Below are positions 7,733 through 15,758 of a stretch of 55,894 nucleotides of DNA, piece by piece. Position numbers and translations under genes: made by a program. The stretch covers positions 1 through 55,894 of the forward strand of contig CAZQFV010000025.1 of the NCBI GenBank assembly GCA_964592645.1, in the 5' to 3' direction. Position 1 is the first letter of the stretch; every line of letters starts with the position of its first letter. Below the pieces are notes generated by a model. That model searched no databases and had not been told where the DNA came from. It saw only the letters and a list, made by a program, of their open reading frames with translations. This DNA is from CAZQFV01 sp964592645 (GTDB lineage: Bacteria > Chloroflexota > Chloroflexia > DTKN01).

Positions 7733-9514
7733 TCAGGCCACCGAGATGGCATCGAACTTGCAGGTGTCCCGACAGACCCCACACTTGATGCACAGGGCCT
7801 GGTCGATGGTGTGAGGCTGCTTGAGCTCGCCGCTGATGGCGTTCTGCGGGCACTTGCGGGCGCAGGCGCCGCAGCCGGTGCACTTGTCGTTGATGACAAA
7901 GGTAACCAGCGCCTTGCAGACCCCCGCCGGGCACTTTTTCTGCTCGATGTGGGCCAGGTACTCGTCGCGGAAGTAGCGCAGCGTGCTGAGCACCGGGTTC
8001 GGCGCCGACTTGCCCAGGCCGCACAGCGAGGTCGCCTTGATCGATCTCGCTAGCGACTCCAGCACCTCCAGATCGGCAATCGACCCCTCGCCCTTGGTGA
8101 AACGGGTCAGAATGGCATGCATGATCGGCAAGCCTTCCCGGCAGGGCACGCACTTGCCGCACGACTCTTCCTGGAGGAACTCCAGGAAGAACTTGACCGT
8201 GTCGAGCAGGCAGGTGTGGTCATCGGCGATGATCACGCCACCGGTGCCCATCATCGCGCCGGCCTGGTCCAGCGTCTCGTAATCCATCGGCATATCCAGC
8301 AAGCTCTCGGGCAAAAAGCCGCCCGAGGGACCGCCGATCTGCAGCGCCTTGAACCGGCGTTTGCCCGGGATGCCGCCGCCGATGTTGAAGACCAGGTCGC
8401 GCGGGGTGATGCCCATCGGCACTTCCACCAACCCGACGTTGTTGATCTTGCCGGCCAGCGAAAATACCGTCGTCCCCTTGCTCTTCTCGGTGCCGATGCC
8501 GGCGTACCACTCGGCCCCATTCATGATGATTTCGGGAACGATGGAGAGCGTCTTGACGTTGTTCAAGCAGGAAGGGCGCTCGTAGACACCCTTTTCGGTA
8601 GTATGGACATACTTGGAGCGCGGTTCGCTGGCCCGGCCCTCGACGGCAGCCATAACGGCGGTCGATTCGCCGCCGACGAAGCAGTGCGCCCCGACGCGCA
8701 CCTCCATGTCGAAGTCAAAGCCGGATCCCAGGATATTCTGTCCCAGGAGGCCGTACTCGCGGGCTTGCTCGATGGCCGTGCGCACATGCCGAATCGACAG
8801 GGTGTGCTCGAAGGGGATATAGAAGAACCCCTGGTGGGCGCCGATGGCATAGGCGGCGATGATGGCTCCCTCCAGGATGCTGTGCGGATCGGCCTCCATC
8901 AGGGCGCGGTCCATGAAGCAGTTGGGGTCGCCCTCGTCGCCGTTGACCACCATGTACTTGATGTCGCCGCGCGCTTTGCAAGCCGCCTCCCACTTGCGGC
9001 CGGTCGGGAACCCGGCCCCGCCGCGCCCGCGCAGCCCCGATTTCTTGACTTCCTCGATGACCTGCTCGGGGGTCATCTCGCTGAGCGCCTTACCCAGGGC
9101 CTGGTAGCCCCCCACGGCGATGTACTCCTCGATGGAGGTGGGGTTGATCAGGCCGCAGTGGCGCAGCACGATGCGCTGCTGTTTGTGGTGAAATGGGATG
9201 TCCTGATAACGGGGGATACGCTTGCGGGTGGTCGGCTCGCGGTAGGTCATCCGCTCCACCACCCGACCCTTGACCAGCGTTTCCTCCACCAGTTCGGGCA
9301 CGTCCGCCGCCTGCACGCCGACATAGAAGGTGCCCTCGGGTTCGACCAGCAGTACCGGCCCCAATGAGCAAAAGCCCCGGCAGCCGGCCTCGACGATGCG
9401 CACCTCGCCGGCCAGCCCGCGCTGCTCTACCTCCTTCCGCAAGGCCGGGAGCAGATCCGGCGCGCGGTCGTGCAGACAACTGACCAGTACGTCGGCTCGG
9501 TATTGTTCGGCCAT
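7733..9514 (-). CDS. nuoF: NuoF/HydB-like NAD(H)- and FMN-binding subunit
   Basis: 593 residues. Domains in order: a thioredoxin-like [2Fe-2S] domain (Cys motif EAGCRGFCSLGP near residue 45); the FMN/NADH-binding core with SGLRGRGGAGFPTGRKW near residue 165 and NGDEGDPNCFMDR near residue 195; the SLBB region; a [4Fe-4S] motif SCGKCVPCREG near residue 455; and two C-terminal ferredoxin motifs (CTGCGACARKCP, CIKCGVCRDTC). This layout matches the HndC/HydB subunits of NAD(P)-linked hydrogenases and dehydrogenases, not respiratory NuoF. It should exchange electrons with NAD(H). No hydrogenase subunit follows; FdhA takes that place. Start ATG 9514. Confidence 0.93.
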   Translation of the reverse strand: MAEQYRADVLVSCLHDRAPDLLPALRKEVEQRGLAGEVRIVEAGCRGFCSLGPVLLVEPEGTFYVGVQAADVPELVEETLVKGRVVERMTYREPTTRKRIPRYQDIPFHHKQQRIVLRHCGLINPTSIEEYIAVGGYQALGKALSEMTPEQVIEEVKKSGLRGRGGAGFPTGRKWEAACKARGDIKYMVVNGDEGDPNCFMDRALMEADPHSILEGAIIAAYAIGAHQGFFYIPFEHTLSIRHVRTAIEQAREYGLLGQNILGSGFDFDMEVRVGAHCFVGGESTAVMAAVEGRASEPRSKYVHTTEKGVYERPSCLNNVKTLSIVPEIIMNGAEWYAGIGTEKSKGTTVFSLAGKINNVGLVEVPMGITPRDLVFNIGGGIPGKRRFKALQIGGPSGGFLPESLLDMPMDYETLDQAGAMMGTGGVIIADDHTCLLDTVKFFLEFLQEESCGKCVPCREGLPIMHAILTRFTKGEGSIADLEVLESLARSIKATSLCGLGKSAPNPVLSTLRYFRDEYLAHIEQKKCPAGVCKALVTFVINDKCTGCGACARKCPQNAISGELKQPHTIDQALCIKCGVCRDTCKFDAISVA

Positions 9515-9523
9515 CGTCTCCTC

Positions 9524-9895
9524 CTATCCGGCCATCCGGCCGACGACCCATTCTTCCACCACGCGGCCCTGGACAATGTGCTCGTCGATCAGGCGCGGCA
9601 CCTTGGTCGTGTCGATGTTGCCGTAGGTGACGCGGGGTTCATCGCCCTGTTGGATATCGACCAGGGGTTCCTTGGAGCACATGCCGATGCAGCCGACCGT
9701 GGTCACGTGGGCCGTGATCCCCCGCCGGTCCAGTTCGGCCAGGATGGCGTGCATGACCTCGCGGGCGCCGGCCGCGATCCCGCAGGTGCCCATGCCGACG
9801 GTGATGGTTGTGGTCGTGTCCGTGCGGGCCTTGATGTCCCGTTGTAGGTGCTGCCGCAGTTGTTGTAGATCGGCCAGACTCGTGATCTTGGGCAT
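9524..9895 (-). CDS. HndB-like [2Fe-2S] thioredoxin-fold ferredoxin
   Basis: 123 residues resembling the small HndB subunit of NADP-reducing hydrogenase loci. Cysteines lie in GMGTCGIAAGA (about residue 38) and in TVGCIGMCSKEPLVDI (about residues 69-73), the ligand pattern of a NuoE-like thioredoxin-fold [2Fe-2S] protein. It lies between nuoE and nuoF, as in hnd/hyd operons. Likely an accessory electron carrier of the NAD(H)-reactive module. Start ATG 9895. Confidence 0.85.
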   Translation of the reverse strand: MPKITSLADLQQLRQHLQRDIKARTDTTTTITVGMGTCGIAAGAREVMHAILAELDRRGITAHVTTVGCIGMCSKEPLVDIQQGDEPRVTYGNIDTTKVPRLIDEHIVQGRVVEEWVVGRMAG

Positions 9896-9907
9896 GTTCC
9901 TACCTCC

Positions 9908-10381
9908 TTAGTTCGGCTCGGCGAGGCCGCAGCTGCACACCCGGATCACCTCTTCGACGCGATCCGTCGTCATTTGCGGAAAGGCCTGGCTACCCGACAT
10001 CACGATGGGCGCCTGCGCGCAGGCGCCCAGGCAGGAGGTCGCTTCCAGCGAGTAGGTTCCATCGGGGGTCGTCTCGCCGGCCTTGATCCCAAGAAGCCGC
10101 TCGAACTGTTCCAAGATCAGTGGACCACCATGCACGTGACAGGCCGTGCCCAGGCAGACGCGGATGCAGTACTTGCCCTTGGGCTTGAGGCTAAAGGTGC
10201 GATAGAAGGTGGCCAGGTGATAGACCTCGCTGAGCGGCAGGGCCAGGCGTTCCGCCACCAACTCCAACGCTTCGCGCGGCAGGTAGTTGAACTCTTGCTG
10301 GACTTCCTGCAGCACGGCCAGACTGGCGGCCCGGTCGGCGCCATAGCTGTCAATGATCTGGTTGACACGCTCGATGTTCAT
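9908..10381 (-). CDS. nuoE: NuoE-like [2Fe-2S] subunit
   Basis: 157 residues matching the 24-kDa subunit of complex I and bifurcating hydrogenases. Ligand motifs: CLGTACHVHGG near residue 76 and TSCLGACAQAP near residue 115. It partners NuoF in NAD(H)-linked electron transfer. The ATG at 10381 overlaps the hdrA-N stop codon as ATGA, so translation is probably coupled. The longer frame to 10492 overlaps hdrA-N and is not used. The second locus carries the same domain fused to NuoF. Confidence 0.92.
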   Translation of the reverse strand: MNIERVNQIIDSYGADRAASLAVLQEVQQEFNYLPREALELVAERLALPLSEVYHLATFYRTFSLKPKGKYCIRVCLGTACHVHGGPLILEQFERLLGIKAGETTPDGTYSLEATSCLGACAQAPIVMSGSQAFPQMTTDRVEEVIRVCSCGLAEPN

Positions 10382-11223
10382 CGTTCTCCCGCCCTCCTTT
10401 CGCCGATGCTCATCTTGCCCATTTTGATCAGCTTCAACTGGGGGATGCGCCGCGTCAGGCAGACCGTCCAGCAGGTGCCGCAGCCCGTGCACTTGCTGGT
10501 GTCCACATAGCGGGCTTTCTTGCGAACCTTAACCTGGAAATTGCCCACGTACCCCGAAACGGCTTCGACCTCGCTGTAGGAGAGGAGGGTAATGTTGGGA
10601 TGCCGACCGGCATCCATCATCTTGGGGCCGAGGATTCATGTACTACAGTCGAGTGTGGGGAAAGTTTTGTCCAACTGGGCCATGTGGCCGCCGATGGAGG
10701 GCTCGCGTTCCACCAGGTAGACATGGTAGCCGGCCTCGGCGATGGCCAGCGCCGAAGTGATGCCGGCGATGCCGCCCCCGACGACCAGCGCTGCCTGCGT
10801 CACCGGTTCTTTGCGCGGTTCCAGCGGCTCCTGATAGGCCACCCGCATCACCGCCGCGCCGACCAGCCGTTTGGCCTTTTCCGTAGCCTGCTCCAGGTCG
10901 TCGGTGATCCAGGAGTCATGCTCGCGGATGTTGGCCATAGCAAAGTAGTAGGGGTTGAGGCCGGCCGCAGCCACCGCCGCCTGGAAGGTCACCTCGTGCA
11001 TGCGCGGCGTGCAGGAGGCAACCACCACCCGGTTGAGGCCGAGTTCCCCGATGTCCTTCTTGATCATGTCCTGGCCGGGCTCGGAGCACATGTACTTGTA
11101 CTTCCGAGCCACGGCCACGGAAGGCAATCCGCGGGCGAACTCGACCACCCGGTCGGTGTTGACCGTGGCGGCGATGTTCACGCCGCAGTCGCAGACGTAC
11201 ACACCGATCTTTTTCTCCTCCAT
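10378..11223 (-). CDS. hdrA: N-terminal half of HdrA, with selenocysteine
   Basis: 281 residues when the in-frame TGA at 10636-10638 is read as Sec (codon 196). The N-terminus is HdrA-like (KIGVYVCDCGVNIAATVN), then SCTPRMHE, the FAD-binding VVGGGIAGITSALAIAEAG and EREPSIGGHMAQLDKTFP. The Sec context is LDCST-Sec-ILGPKM, aligned to LDCSA-Cys-ILTPKL in the second HdrA. After it come DAGRHPNITLLSYSEV and one ferredoxin motif (CTGCGTCWTVC), and the protein then ends, at the point where full HdrA would continue. The missing half is encoded at 5934-7721. HdrA is the FAD subunit that bifurcates electrons; Sec-HdrA is known in methanococci and some bacteria. Start ATG 11223 follows AAGGAGG. The stop overlaps nuoE (ATGA). 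Confidence 0.88.
10598..10638 (-). promoter_or_regulatory. Sec TGA and SECIS-like hairpin of hdrA-N
   Basis: TGA at 10638-10636, then a perfect 7-bp hairpin GGATGCC-GGTC-GGCATCC whose GGTC loop starts 27 bases after the TGA. Loop type and spacing fit the bacterial SECIS pattern (G-rich apical loop within a few tens of bases of the UGA). The reading frame stays open and HdrA-like on both sides. Confidence 0.8.
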
Positions 11224-11291
11224 CGCGTTGCACCTCCTTGTCTTGCCGTTTCACGTTCCACACTTTTGCGTCGCCCGATTCTTCCTGTCAA

Positions 11292-12437
11292 TCACGGTCT
11301 GCCACCTCTCATACATATCTTTGCTCCACCGTTGCCCACCTGTTCCACGGAGACGATCTTGCCGTGGGCGCGCAAATCCGCGGCCAGTCCCGCGATCACC
11401 TCCTGGCGCCAGGAAACGGCGCCGTCCCGCTGGGCGGGGTTCACCGCCATGCCGACGAGAAACCGCACGACGTCGGCCTCCAACAACAGCCGCGCCAGCC
11501 GGGTCGCCCCGTCGCCCGCGCGAGGCAGGTCGGCAGCCGAGGCCGCGCCCCGCAACCGCTCCCGCGCCCGGCGCAGCGTCACCACCCCCTCGGTGACCAG
11601 GTCCACGCCCTCCAGCCGCCAGGTGGGCGGCACCTCGCCCCAGCCCTCGGGCGGACGCGGCTCCTGCTCCAGGGCTCTCCCCAGCACCCGGGCGGCAACC
11701 GCGGCCGTCGTGTCGCCACAGATGACGTGGGTTCCCTCCTGTGCCAGGAAACGCTCCACCGTTCGCGGATCGTCCGCCGGGTCGGCCGGCGGGCCGCTCC
11801 ACAGGATGACCCGGCGCAGCGGACGCACGTGCATCGCTACCACGGCGACCGCGCCCTCTTCGCCTTGGGCCAGGCGACGGTACATACGCACCAGCGCCCC
11901 CAGGAGCTGCTCGGCATCGCCACCCGTCTGGGTCAGGCGGCGGATGGAAAGGGCGATGTCCCGCCAGCCCCACTGCCGGTCCCAGCCCTTTGCCCGGATG
12001 TACTCGGCGCTCACCATAGCCAGGTGATCGCCCTCCTGCAGGGCAAACTCGCAGCGGCGGACCAGCCGGCCTCGGAGCTCTTCCTCCACGACCGGCAAGA
12101 GCAGCAGGCGGCCACGGCGGGCCAGGAAGAGGGGCGGGGCGTCCACCTCGACCAGTTGCGCCCGCGTGCCCTCGCACACTCGGAGGAGCGCCAGCGAGGC
12201 ATGCTCGCCCGGGTGCAGGAGCGCCGGCCCGGCGGCGGCGAGTCCGTCCAGGTCCAGGGGCCCGGCCAGCAACGCCTCCACCTGTCGGGCGACCTGCTCG
12301 GCCCGCCCACCGTCCTGGAGACATGTGACCAGGATGACCCAGAATACTTCTTCGGTTTGCAAGGTGCGAACGGCACGCCGGCCGGGTCCTTCTGCTGGAA
12401 CCAAACTCTGACAGGCAACCTCAATCCAAAGACTCAC
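11292..12437 (-). CDS. SpoIIE-like protein serine phosphatase
   Basis: 381 residues. The central and C-terminal parts look like a PP2C/SpoIIE phosphatase: CEFALQEGDHLAMVSAEYIR around residue 115, and GTHVICGDTTAAVAARVLGR around residue 215, the latter resembling the Asp-containing metal-site region. Such phosphatases reverse phosphorylation of anti-sigma antagonist proteins. It lies in a signalling block with HATPase, DRTGG and PHP genes inside the Hdr operon, an association also seen near [FeFe]-hydrogenase loci in Firmicutes. Start: no ATG fits; GTG 12437 is preceded by GAGG at seven bases and falls 13 bases after the PHP stop. The exact start and the phosphatase assignment are less sure than those of the neighbours. 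Confidence 0.65.
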   Translation of the reverse strand: MSLWIEVACQSLVPAEGPGRRAVRTLQTEEVFWVILVTCLQDGGRAEQVARQVEALLAGPLDLDGLAAAGPALLHPGEHASLALLRVCEGTRAQLVEVDAPPLFLARRGRLLLLPVVEEELRGRLVRRCEFALQEGDHLAMVSAEYIRAKGWDRQWGWRDIALSIRRLTQTGGDAEQLLGALVRMYRRLAQGEEGAVAVVAMHVRPLRRVILWSGPPADPADDPRTVERFLAQEGTHVICGDTTAAVAARVLGRALEQEPRPPEGWGEVPPTWRLEGVDLVTEGVVTLRRARERLRGAASAADLPRAGDGATRLARLLLEADVVRFLVGMAVNPAQRDGAVSWRQEVIAGLAADLRAHGKIVSVEQVGNGGAKICMRGGRP

Positions 12438-12450
12438 CCATCGTCCTCGA

Positions 12451-13245
12451 CTACGCACGAGGTTGTTCGCAGACGGCAGTGGCACCGGTTCCTCCCCCGG
12501 AAGCGACGCCGTCCACCCACACTCCGCGCCCGCCCTCGCCGGCCAACGCCAGGGCGATCTCGGCCACCGTCCCCCGTTCCATCTTAAACGTCGTGCGCCG
12601 CACCATGTCCTTGAGCCGGTGGGCGTCGCTGTTTCCCACCAACGCCAGGCGCGCCAGTTGGGGAAATCGCCGCCGGGCCTCCTCGACGCCGACGAGATGG
12701 GAGATCTCCACCCCGGCGATCTCCAGCCCCGGGGGGATGAACCCCAGGTTGGCGATGATGCTATAGGCCGGCCGGTCCACATGGGCCGGGATGCACAGCC
12801 CATCCAACTGCCGTACCCGATGGACCACTTCCTCCGTCGCCAGGTCCGTGGAAGCCAGGAGCAGCCGCTCGTTCTTGTCGACCGGCTGGCCCTGGGCATC
12901 CAGGACCACCTGCATGCCGAACACCTCCTCCTTGTTCTTCAGCCGCGGCAGGTGCCCATAGACGATCCCCTGCCAGGTCAGCGCCTGCTCCAGCGTGTCG
13001 AACAGGCAGAGGATATGCGCCTCCTCGCGCGTCTGCACCTCCATCCCCGGCAGCACCGTGATCCCGCTGCCCGCTGCCGCCTGGATCATCGCCGCGGCGT
13101 TCTCCGCCGAGTTGTGATCGGTGACTGCCAGCAGGTCTAGCCCCAACTCCTGCGCCCGCTCCAGGATCATGTCGGGGAACATCTCCAGCTCGGCACAGGC
13201 GGAGAGGACTGTATGGAGATGCAAGTCGGCTGTGAAAAAACGCAA
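12451..13245 (-). CDS. PHP-domain phosphoesterase
   Basis: 264 residues with the metal-binding motifs of the PHP family: ADLHLHTVLSACAELEMFP at the N-terminus, LLAVTDHNSAENAA, PGMEVQTREEAHIL, IPAHVDRP and LVGNSDAHRLKDM. These ligate two or three metals in phosphoesterases. The target is unknown; in this context it probably acts in signalling or nucleotide turnover. Start: TTG 13245, eight bases after a GAGG. The ATG at 13332 would add about 29 residues without family similarity and overlap the upstream gene. The extra segment also contains low-complexity GTTGAAGG repeats, another reason to prefer the downstream start. Confidence 0.8.
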   Translation of the reverse strand: MRFFTADLHLHTVLSACAELEMFPDMILERAQELGLDLLAVTDHNSAENAAAMIQAAAGSGITVLPGMEVQTREEAHILCLFDTLEQALTWQGIVYGHLPRLKNKEEVFGMQVVLDAQGQPVDKNERLLLASTDLATEEVVHRVRQLDGLCIPAHVDRPAYSIIANLGFIPPGLEIAGVEISHLVGVEEARRRFPQLARLALVGNSDAHRLKDMVRRTTFKMERGTVAEIALALAGEGGRGVWVDGVASGGGTGATAVCEQPRA

Positions 13246-13321
13246 GTCTGCAACCTCTGCAGAGCCTAGTGTTATGGGTTGAAGGTCGAGAGCTACGGTC
13301 CAGGTAGCGGCTTGGTAACCT

Positions 13322-13984
13322 TCAACTTTCAACCTTCAACTCTCTCTCCCCTTCGGCGATGTACGCCTGTAGCCACCGCCGCACATCCGGGTGCGAAAGG
13401 GGGGTGTCGCCCAACTCCGTCCGTATCTCGGCCGTGTCGAAGGCGAACTCCCGTTCGCCCACCCGGTGGCGGTAGGCCAGGTCAACGATCCCGCCGAGGA
13501 GAAAGGTCACCAGCGTGCCCGCCATGTCGCCCAACGGCGCCCGGTCGATGTGGCTATGCTGAAAGGTGGCGCGGAGCGTCGTCCCCACGCCCGGCTGCGA
13601 TTCGAGCGTTACATCGCCCGCGCAGCGCCGGGCTGCCTCCCGGAAAAGCGGCAGCCCCAGCCCCACGTGGCGCGTCCGGCGTGTGGTGTAAAAGGGGTCG
13701 AACACGCGGGCCAGTTGCTCCGCGCTCATCCCCCGCCCATTGTCTCGGATGGTAATGTCCAGTCGGTCGGTTGCCAGGTCTTCGACGATGGTCAGCTCAA
13801 CGCGCGTGGCGCCCGCAGCGAGCGAGTTCTCCAAGGCATCCAGGATGTGCATACTGAGTTCGCGCATGCAAGCCGACCAATGGCCCAGGTTTGGGTTTGC
13901 AACCGTCCGCAGCTCGCACAGGGACTCGCCGTTCTCTTCAAAGGAGCTGGCCGGCTCCGCATTTTCCGGTGGCTCATCCGTCAT
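13322..13984 (-). CDS. HATPase-fold sensor/anti-sigma-type kinase
   Basis: 220 residues with a GHKL ATP-binding fold: MHILDALENSLAAGATRVEL (N box), ITIRDNGRGMSAEQLARVFDP (G1 box) and TRHVGLGLPLFREAARR (G2 region). There is no transmembrane segment and no clear phospho-acceptor His domain. That fits the stand-alone ATPases found in redox-enzyme operons alongside DRTGG and SpoIIE proteins. Likely cytoplasmic and part of a partner-switching or redox-sensing module for this operon. Start ATG 13984. Confidence 0.8.
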   Translation of the reverse strand: MTDEPPENAEPASSFEENGESLCELRTVANPNLGHWSACMRELSMHILDALENSLAAGATRVELTIVEDLATDRLDITIRDNGRGMSAEQLARVFDPFYTTRRTRHVGLGLPLFREAARRCAGDVTLESQPGVGTTLRATFQHSHIDRAPLGDMAGTLVTFLLGGIVDLAYRHRVGEREFAFDTAEIRTELGDTPLSHPDVRRWLQAYIAEGERELKVES

Positions 13985-14020
13985 TGTTGCCCGGCACCCC
14001 CCGGAGCGATCCGGGGCGCG

Positions 14021-14365
14021 CTAGTCCACGCCGCGGATGCCCAACTCGGCCAGCTTGCTGACCGCCGTAAAAGTCGTCCAGGGCGTTGTCAGGAGGGGGA
14101 TACCTTCCTCCTCGGCCTTGGTCCTGGTGGCCGGGTCGGGTTCCACGCCTTCGGTGATGATGATGCCGGCCAGGTTGAGCAGGCTGGCCACGGCCACGAT
14201 GTTGGGATGGGCCTGCAGCGTGACCCAGATGTTGCCGGCCTGGGCCTTGGCCATCACGCAGCTGAGCAGGTCGGAGGCGTAGCCGCCGGTCACCTCGCGC
14301 TTCAGCCTGCCCTCTGCCGTGCGCACGGACAACGACAGGGTCCGGCAGATCTCTTCGAGTTTCAT
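14021..14365 (-). CDS. DRTGG-domain protein (copy a)
   Basis: 114 residues of the DRTGG fold seen beside CBS domains and phosphotransacetylase: TGGYASDLLSCVMAKAQAGN in the first half and LAGIIITEGVEPDPATRTKA later, ending in a short helix. Probably a ligand-binding regulatory protein. A second copy lies at 15360-15728 on the other side of the CBS-ATPase gene. Start ATG 14365 (MKLEEI; the paralogue starts MKLAEI). Confidence 0.8.
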   Translation of the reverse strand: MKLEEICRTLSLSVRTAEGRLKREVTGGYASDLLSCVMAKAQAGNIWVTLQAHPNIVAVASLLNLAGIIITEGVEPDPATRTKAEEEGIPLLTTPWTTFTAVSKLAELGIRGVD

Positions 14366-14392
14366 GCATGCCCTCCTGGATGCGCGCTACCC

Positions 14393-15325
14393 TCACGCTG
14401 CCGGCTCGCCGGCGCCGTCCTCGTTCAGGTAGATGGCAACCTTGACCGACGTCCACATCTGGTTGGGCGACTCCACCAGCATCTCGTCGGCGCACTTCTT
14501 GACGTTGACCAGCCCCATGCCGGCGCCAAAGCCCATCTCCCGGATCCACTCCTCGGCCGTGGAGAAGCCCGGCTGCAGGGCCTTTTCGATGTCCGGGATG
14601 CCGGGACCGGTATCCATCGCCCGGATAAAGATCTTTTCCGGCTGGATCTCGGCAATGATGTCGCCTCCAGCCGTTGTATGGATCACCAGGTTGATCTCCA
14701 ACTCGTAGGTGGCGATGGCCACGCGCCGCACGATCTGCGGCGAGAACCCCAGCCGGTTCAGGGCCCGTTTGATCTTGCTGGAGGCCTGGCCGGCCTTGTC
14801 GAAATCGCGGGCCGCGACGTAATAGTGCAGCGAGATCGAGGTCAGGTCCGAGACCAGCTCGTCAAAGATATGGCTGACCCGGTGGCGCAGGGCCTCCTCG
14901 CGGTGGTACTCGACATCCAACTGCTTGAGCAGCCCGCGGATGATGTCCCCGCGGGTGAGAATGCCCACCAGGTGGCCCTCCTTATCGACCACCGGGAAGC
15001 GCCCAAAGCCATGGCGGTTAAAGTAGTTGACGGCGAGGACTACCGATTCGCTGGCCCGGACGGTCAGGGGTTGGGGGGTCATCCGGTCACCGACCCGGAC
15101 ATCCATTTCCCCGGCAATGGCGCTCTTGATCAGGTCCTCGATGCTGATGATTCCCATCAGTTCGCCGTCCTGCACGACGGGGCAGCCCGAGATGCGGTGG
15201 TCGCGCAGGATCTCGCGGAACTCGCTCATCTTGACCTCAGGGCTGACGACGACGACGTCCTTGGTCATCACGTCCTCGATCTTGACCTCGTAGACGAGCT
15301 CCTGCAGCTTGGTAAACTCGGGCAT
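14393..15325 (-). CDS. CBS-pair protein with C-terminal HATPase domain
   Basis: 310 residues. Two CBS motifs occupy about residues 15-135 (VEDVM-type start VKIEDVMTKDVVVVSPEVK, then GRFPVVDKEGHLVGILTRGD), a module that binds adenine nucleotides. From about residue 185 a GHKL ATPase fold follows (RVAIATYELEINLVIHTTAG, then RAMDTGPGIPDIEKALQPG and GFGAGMGLVNVKKCADEM), like anti-sigma kinases of the RsbW type. It may adjust operon activity to energy charge by switching partners with the SpoIIE-like phosphatase. Start ATG 15325. Confidence 0.85.
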   Translation of the reverse strand: MPEFTKLQELVYEVKIEDVMTKDVVVVSPEVKMSEFREILRDHRISGCPVVQDGELMGIISIEDLIKSAIAGEMDVRVGDRMTPQPLTVRASESVVLAVNYFNRHGFGRFPVVDKEGHLVGILTRGDIIRGLLKQLDVEYHREEALRHRVSHIFDELVSDLTSISLHYYVAARDFDKAGQASSKIKRALNRLGFSPQIVRRVAIATYELEINLVIHTTAGGDIIAEIQPEKIFIRAMDTGPGIPDIEKALQPGFSTAEEWIREMGFGAGMGLVNVKKCADEMLVESPNQMWTSVKVAIYLNEDGAGEPAA

Positions 15326-15359
15326 GGGCGTTCCTGTGGGCGACGGGTTTCTCCGGGTT

Positions 15360-15728
15360 CTAGCGATCCCAGCCGACCTGGCAAGTGATGTCACAGCTCC
15401 GCAGACCGGCCTCGTACAGCCTCCCGCATACCTCGAACATCGGGAGGGCGGTCGCCACCAGGGGAATCCCCTTTTCCTGCGCCAACTCTATCGTTTCCGG
15501 CGGGGGCTCCTTGCCGCGGACGAAAACGATGGCTTTGATATCGGCCATCTCCGCGGTGCGCACGACCTGCGGGTTGGTCAGCCCGGTGAAGAGGATGGAC
15601 CCGGCCTCGGTAAAGGCCAGGACATCGCTCATCAGATCCGAGGCGGAGCCGCAGCTGATCTCCATCTCCATGTCGGCCTCGAAAAGCGCCTTGCCGTTCA
15701 GCAGGGTTACGATCTCGGCCAGCTTCAT
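15360..15728 (-). CDS. DRTGG-domain protein (copy b)
   Basis: 122 residues, paralogous to the gene at 14021-14365: CGSASDLMSDVLAFTEAGSI, then IKAIVFVRGKEPPPETIELA. Cytoplasmic, probably ligand-binding. It lies between hdrB and the CBS-HATPase gene. Start ATG 15728, 30 bases after the hdrB stop. Confidence 0.8.
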   Translation of the reverse strand: MKLAEIVTLLNGKALFEADMEMEISCGSASDLMSDVLAFTEAGSILFTGLTNPQVVRTAEMADIKAIVFVRGKEPPPETIELAQEKGIPLVATALPMFEVCGRLYEAGLRSCDITCQVGWDR

Positions 15729-15758
15729 ATCATCCCTCTCTTGGCGAGCGAGCCACCT

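Noticed and set aside
5919..7814. 631-codon plus-strand open frame
   Set aside because: Antisense shadow of the NuoG-like/HdrA gene.
10636..10638. hdrA-N as two separate genes or a pseudogene
   Set aside because: Similarity continues in the same frame across TGA, the position aligns with Cys in the second HdrA, and a GGTC-loop hairpin follows.
12451..13332. Upstream ATG (13332) as the PHP gene start
   Set aside because: It overlaps the HATPase gene end and adds low-complexity residues; a TTG at 13245 has a better-placed ribosome-binding site and leads straight into the conserved domain.
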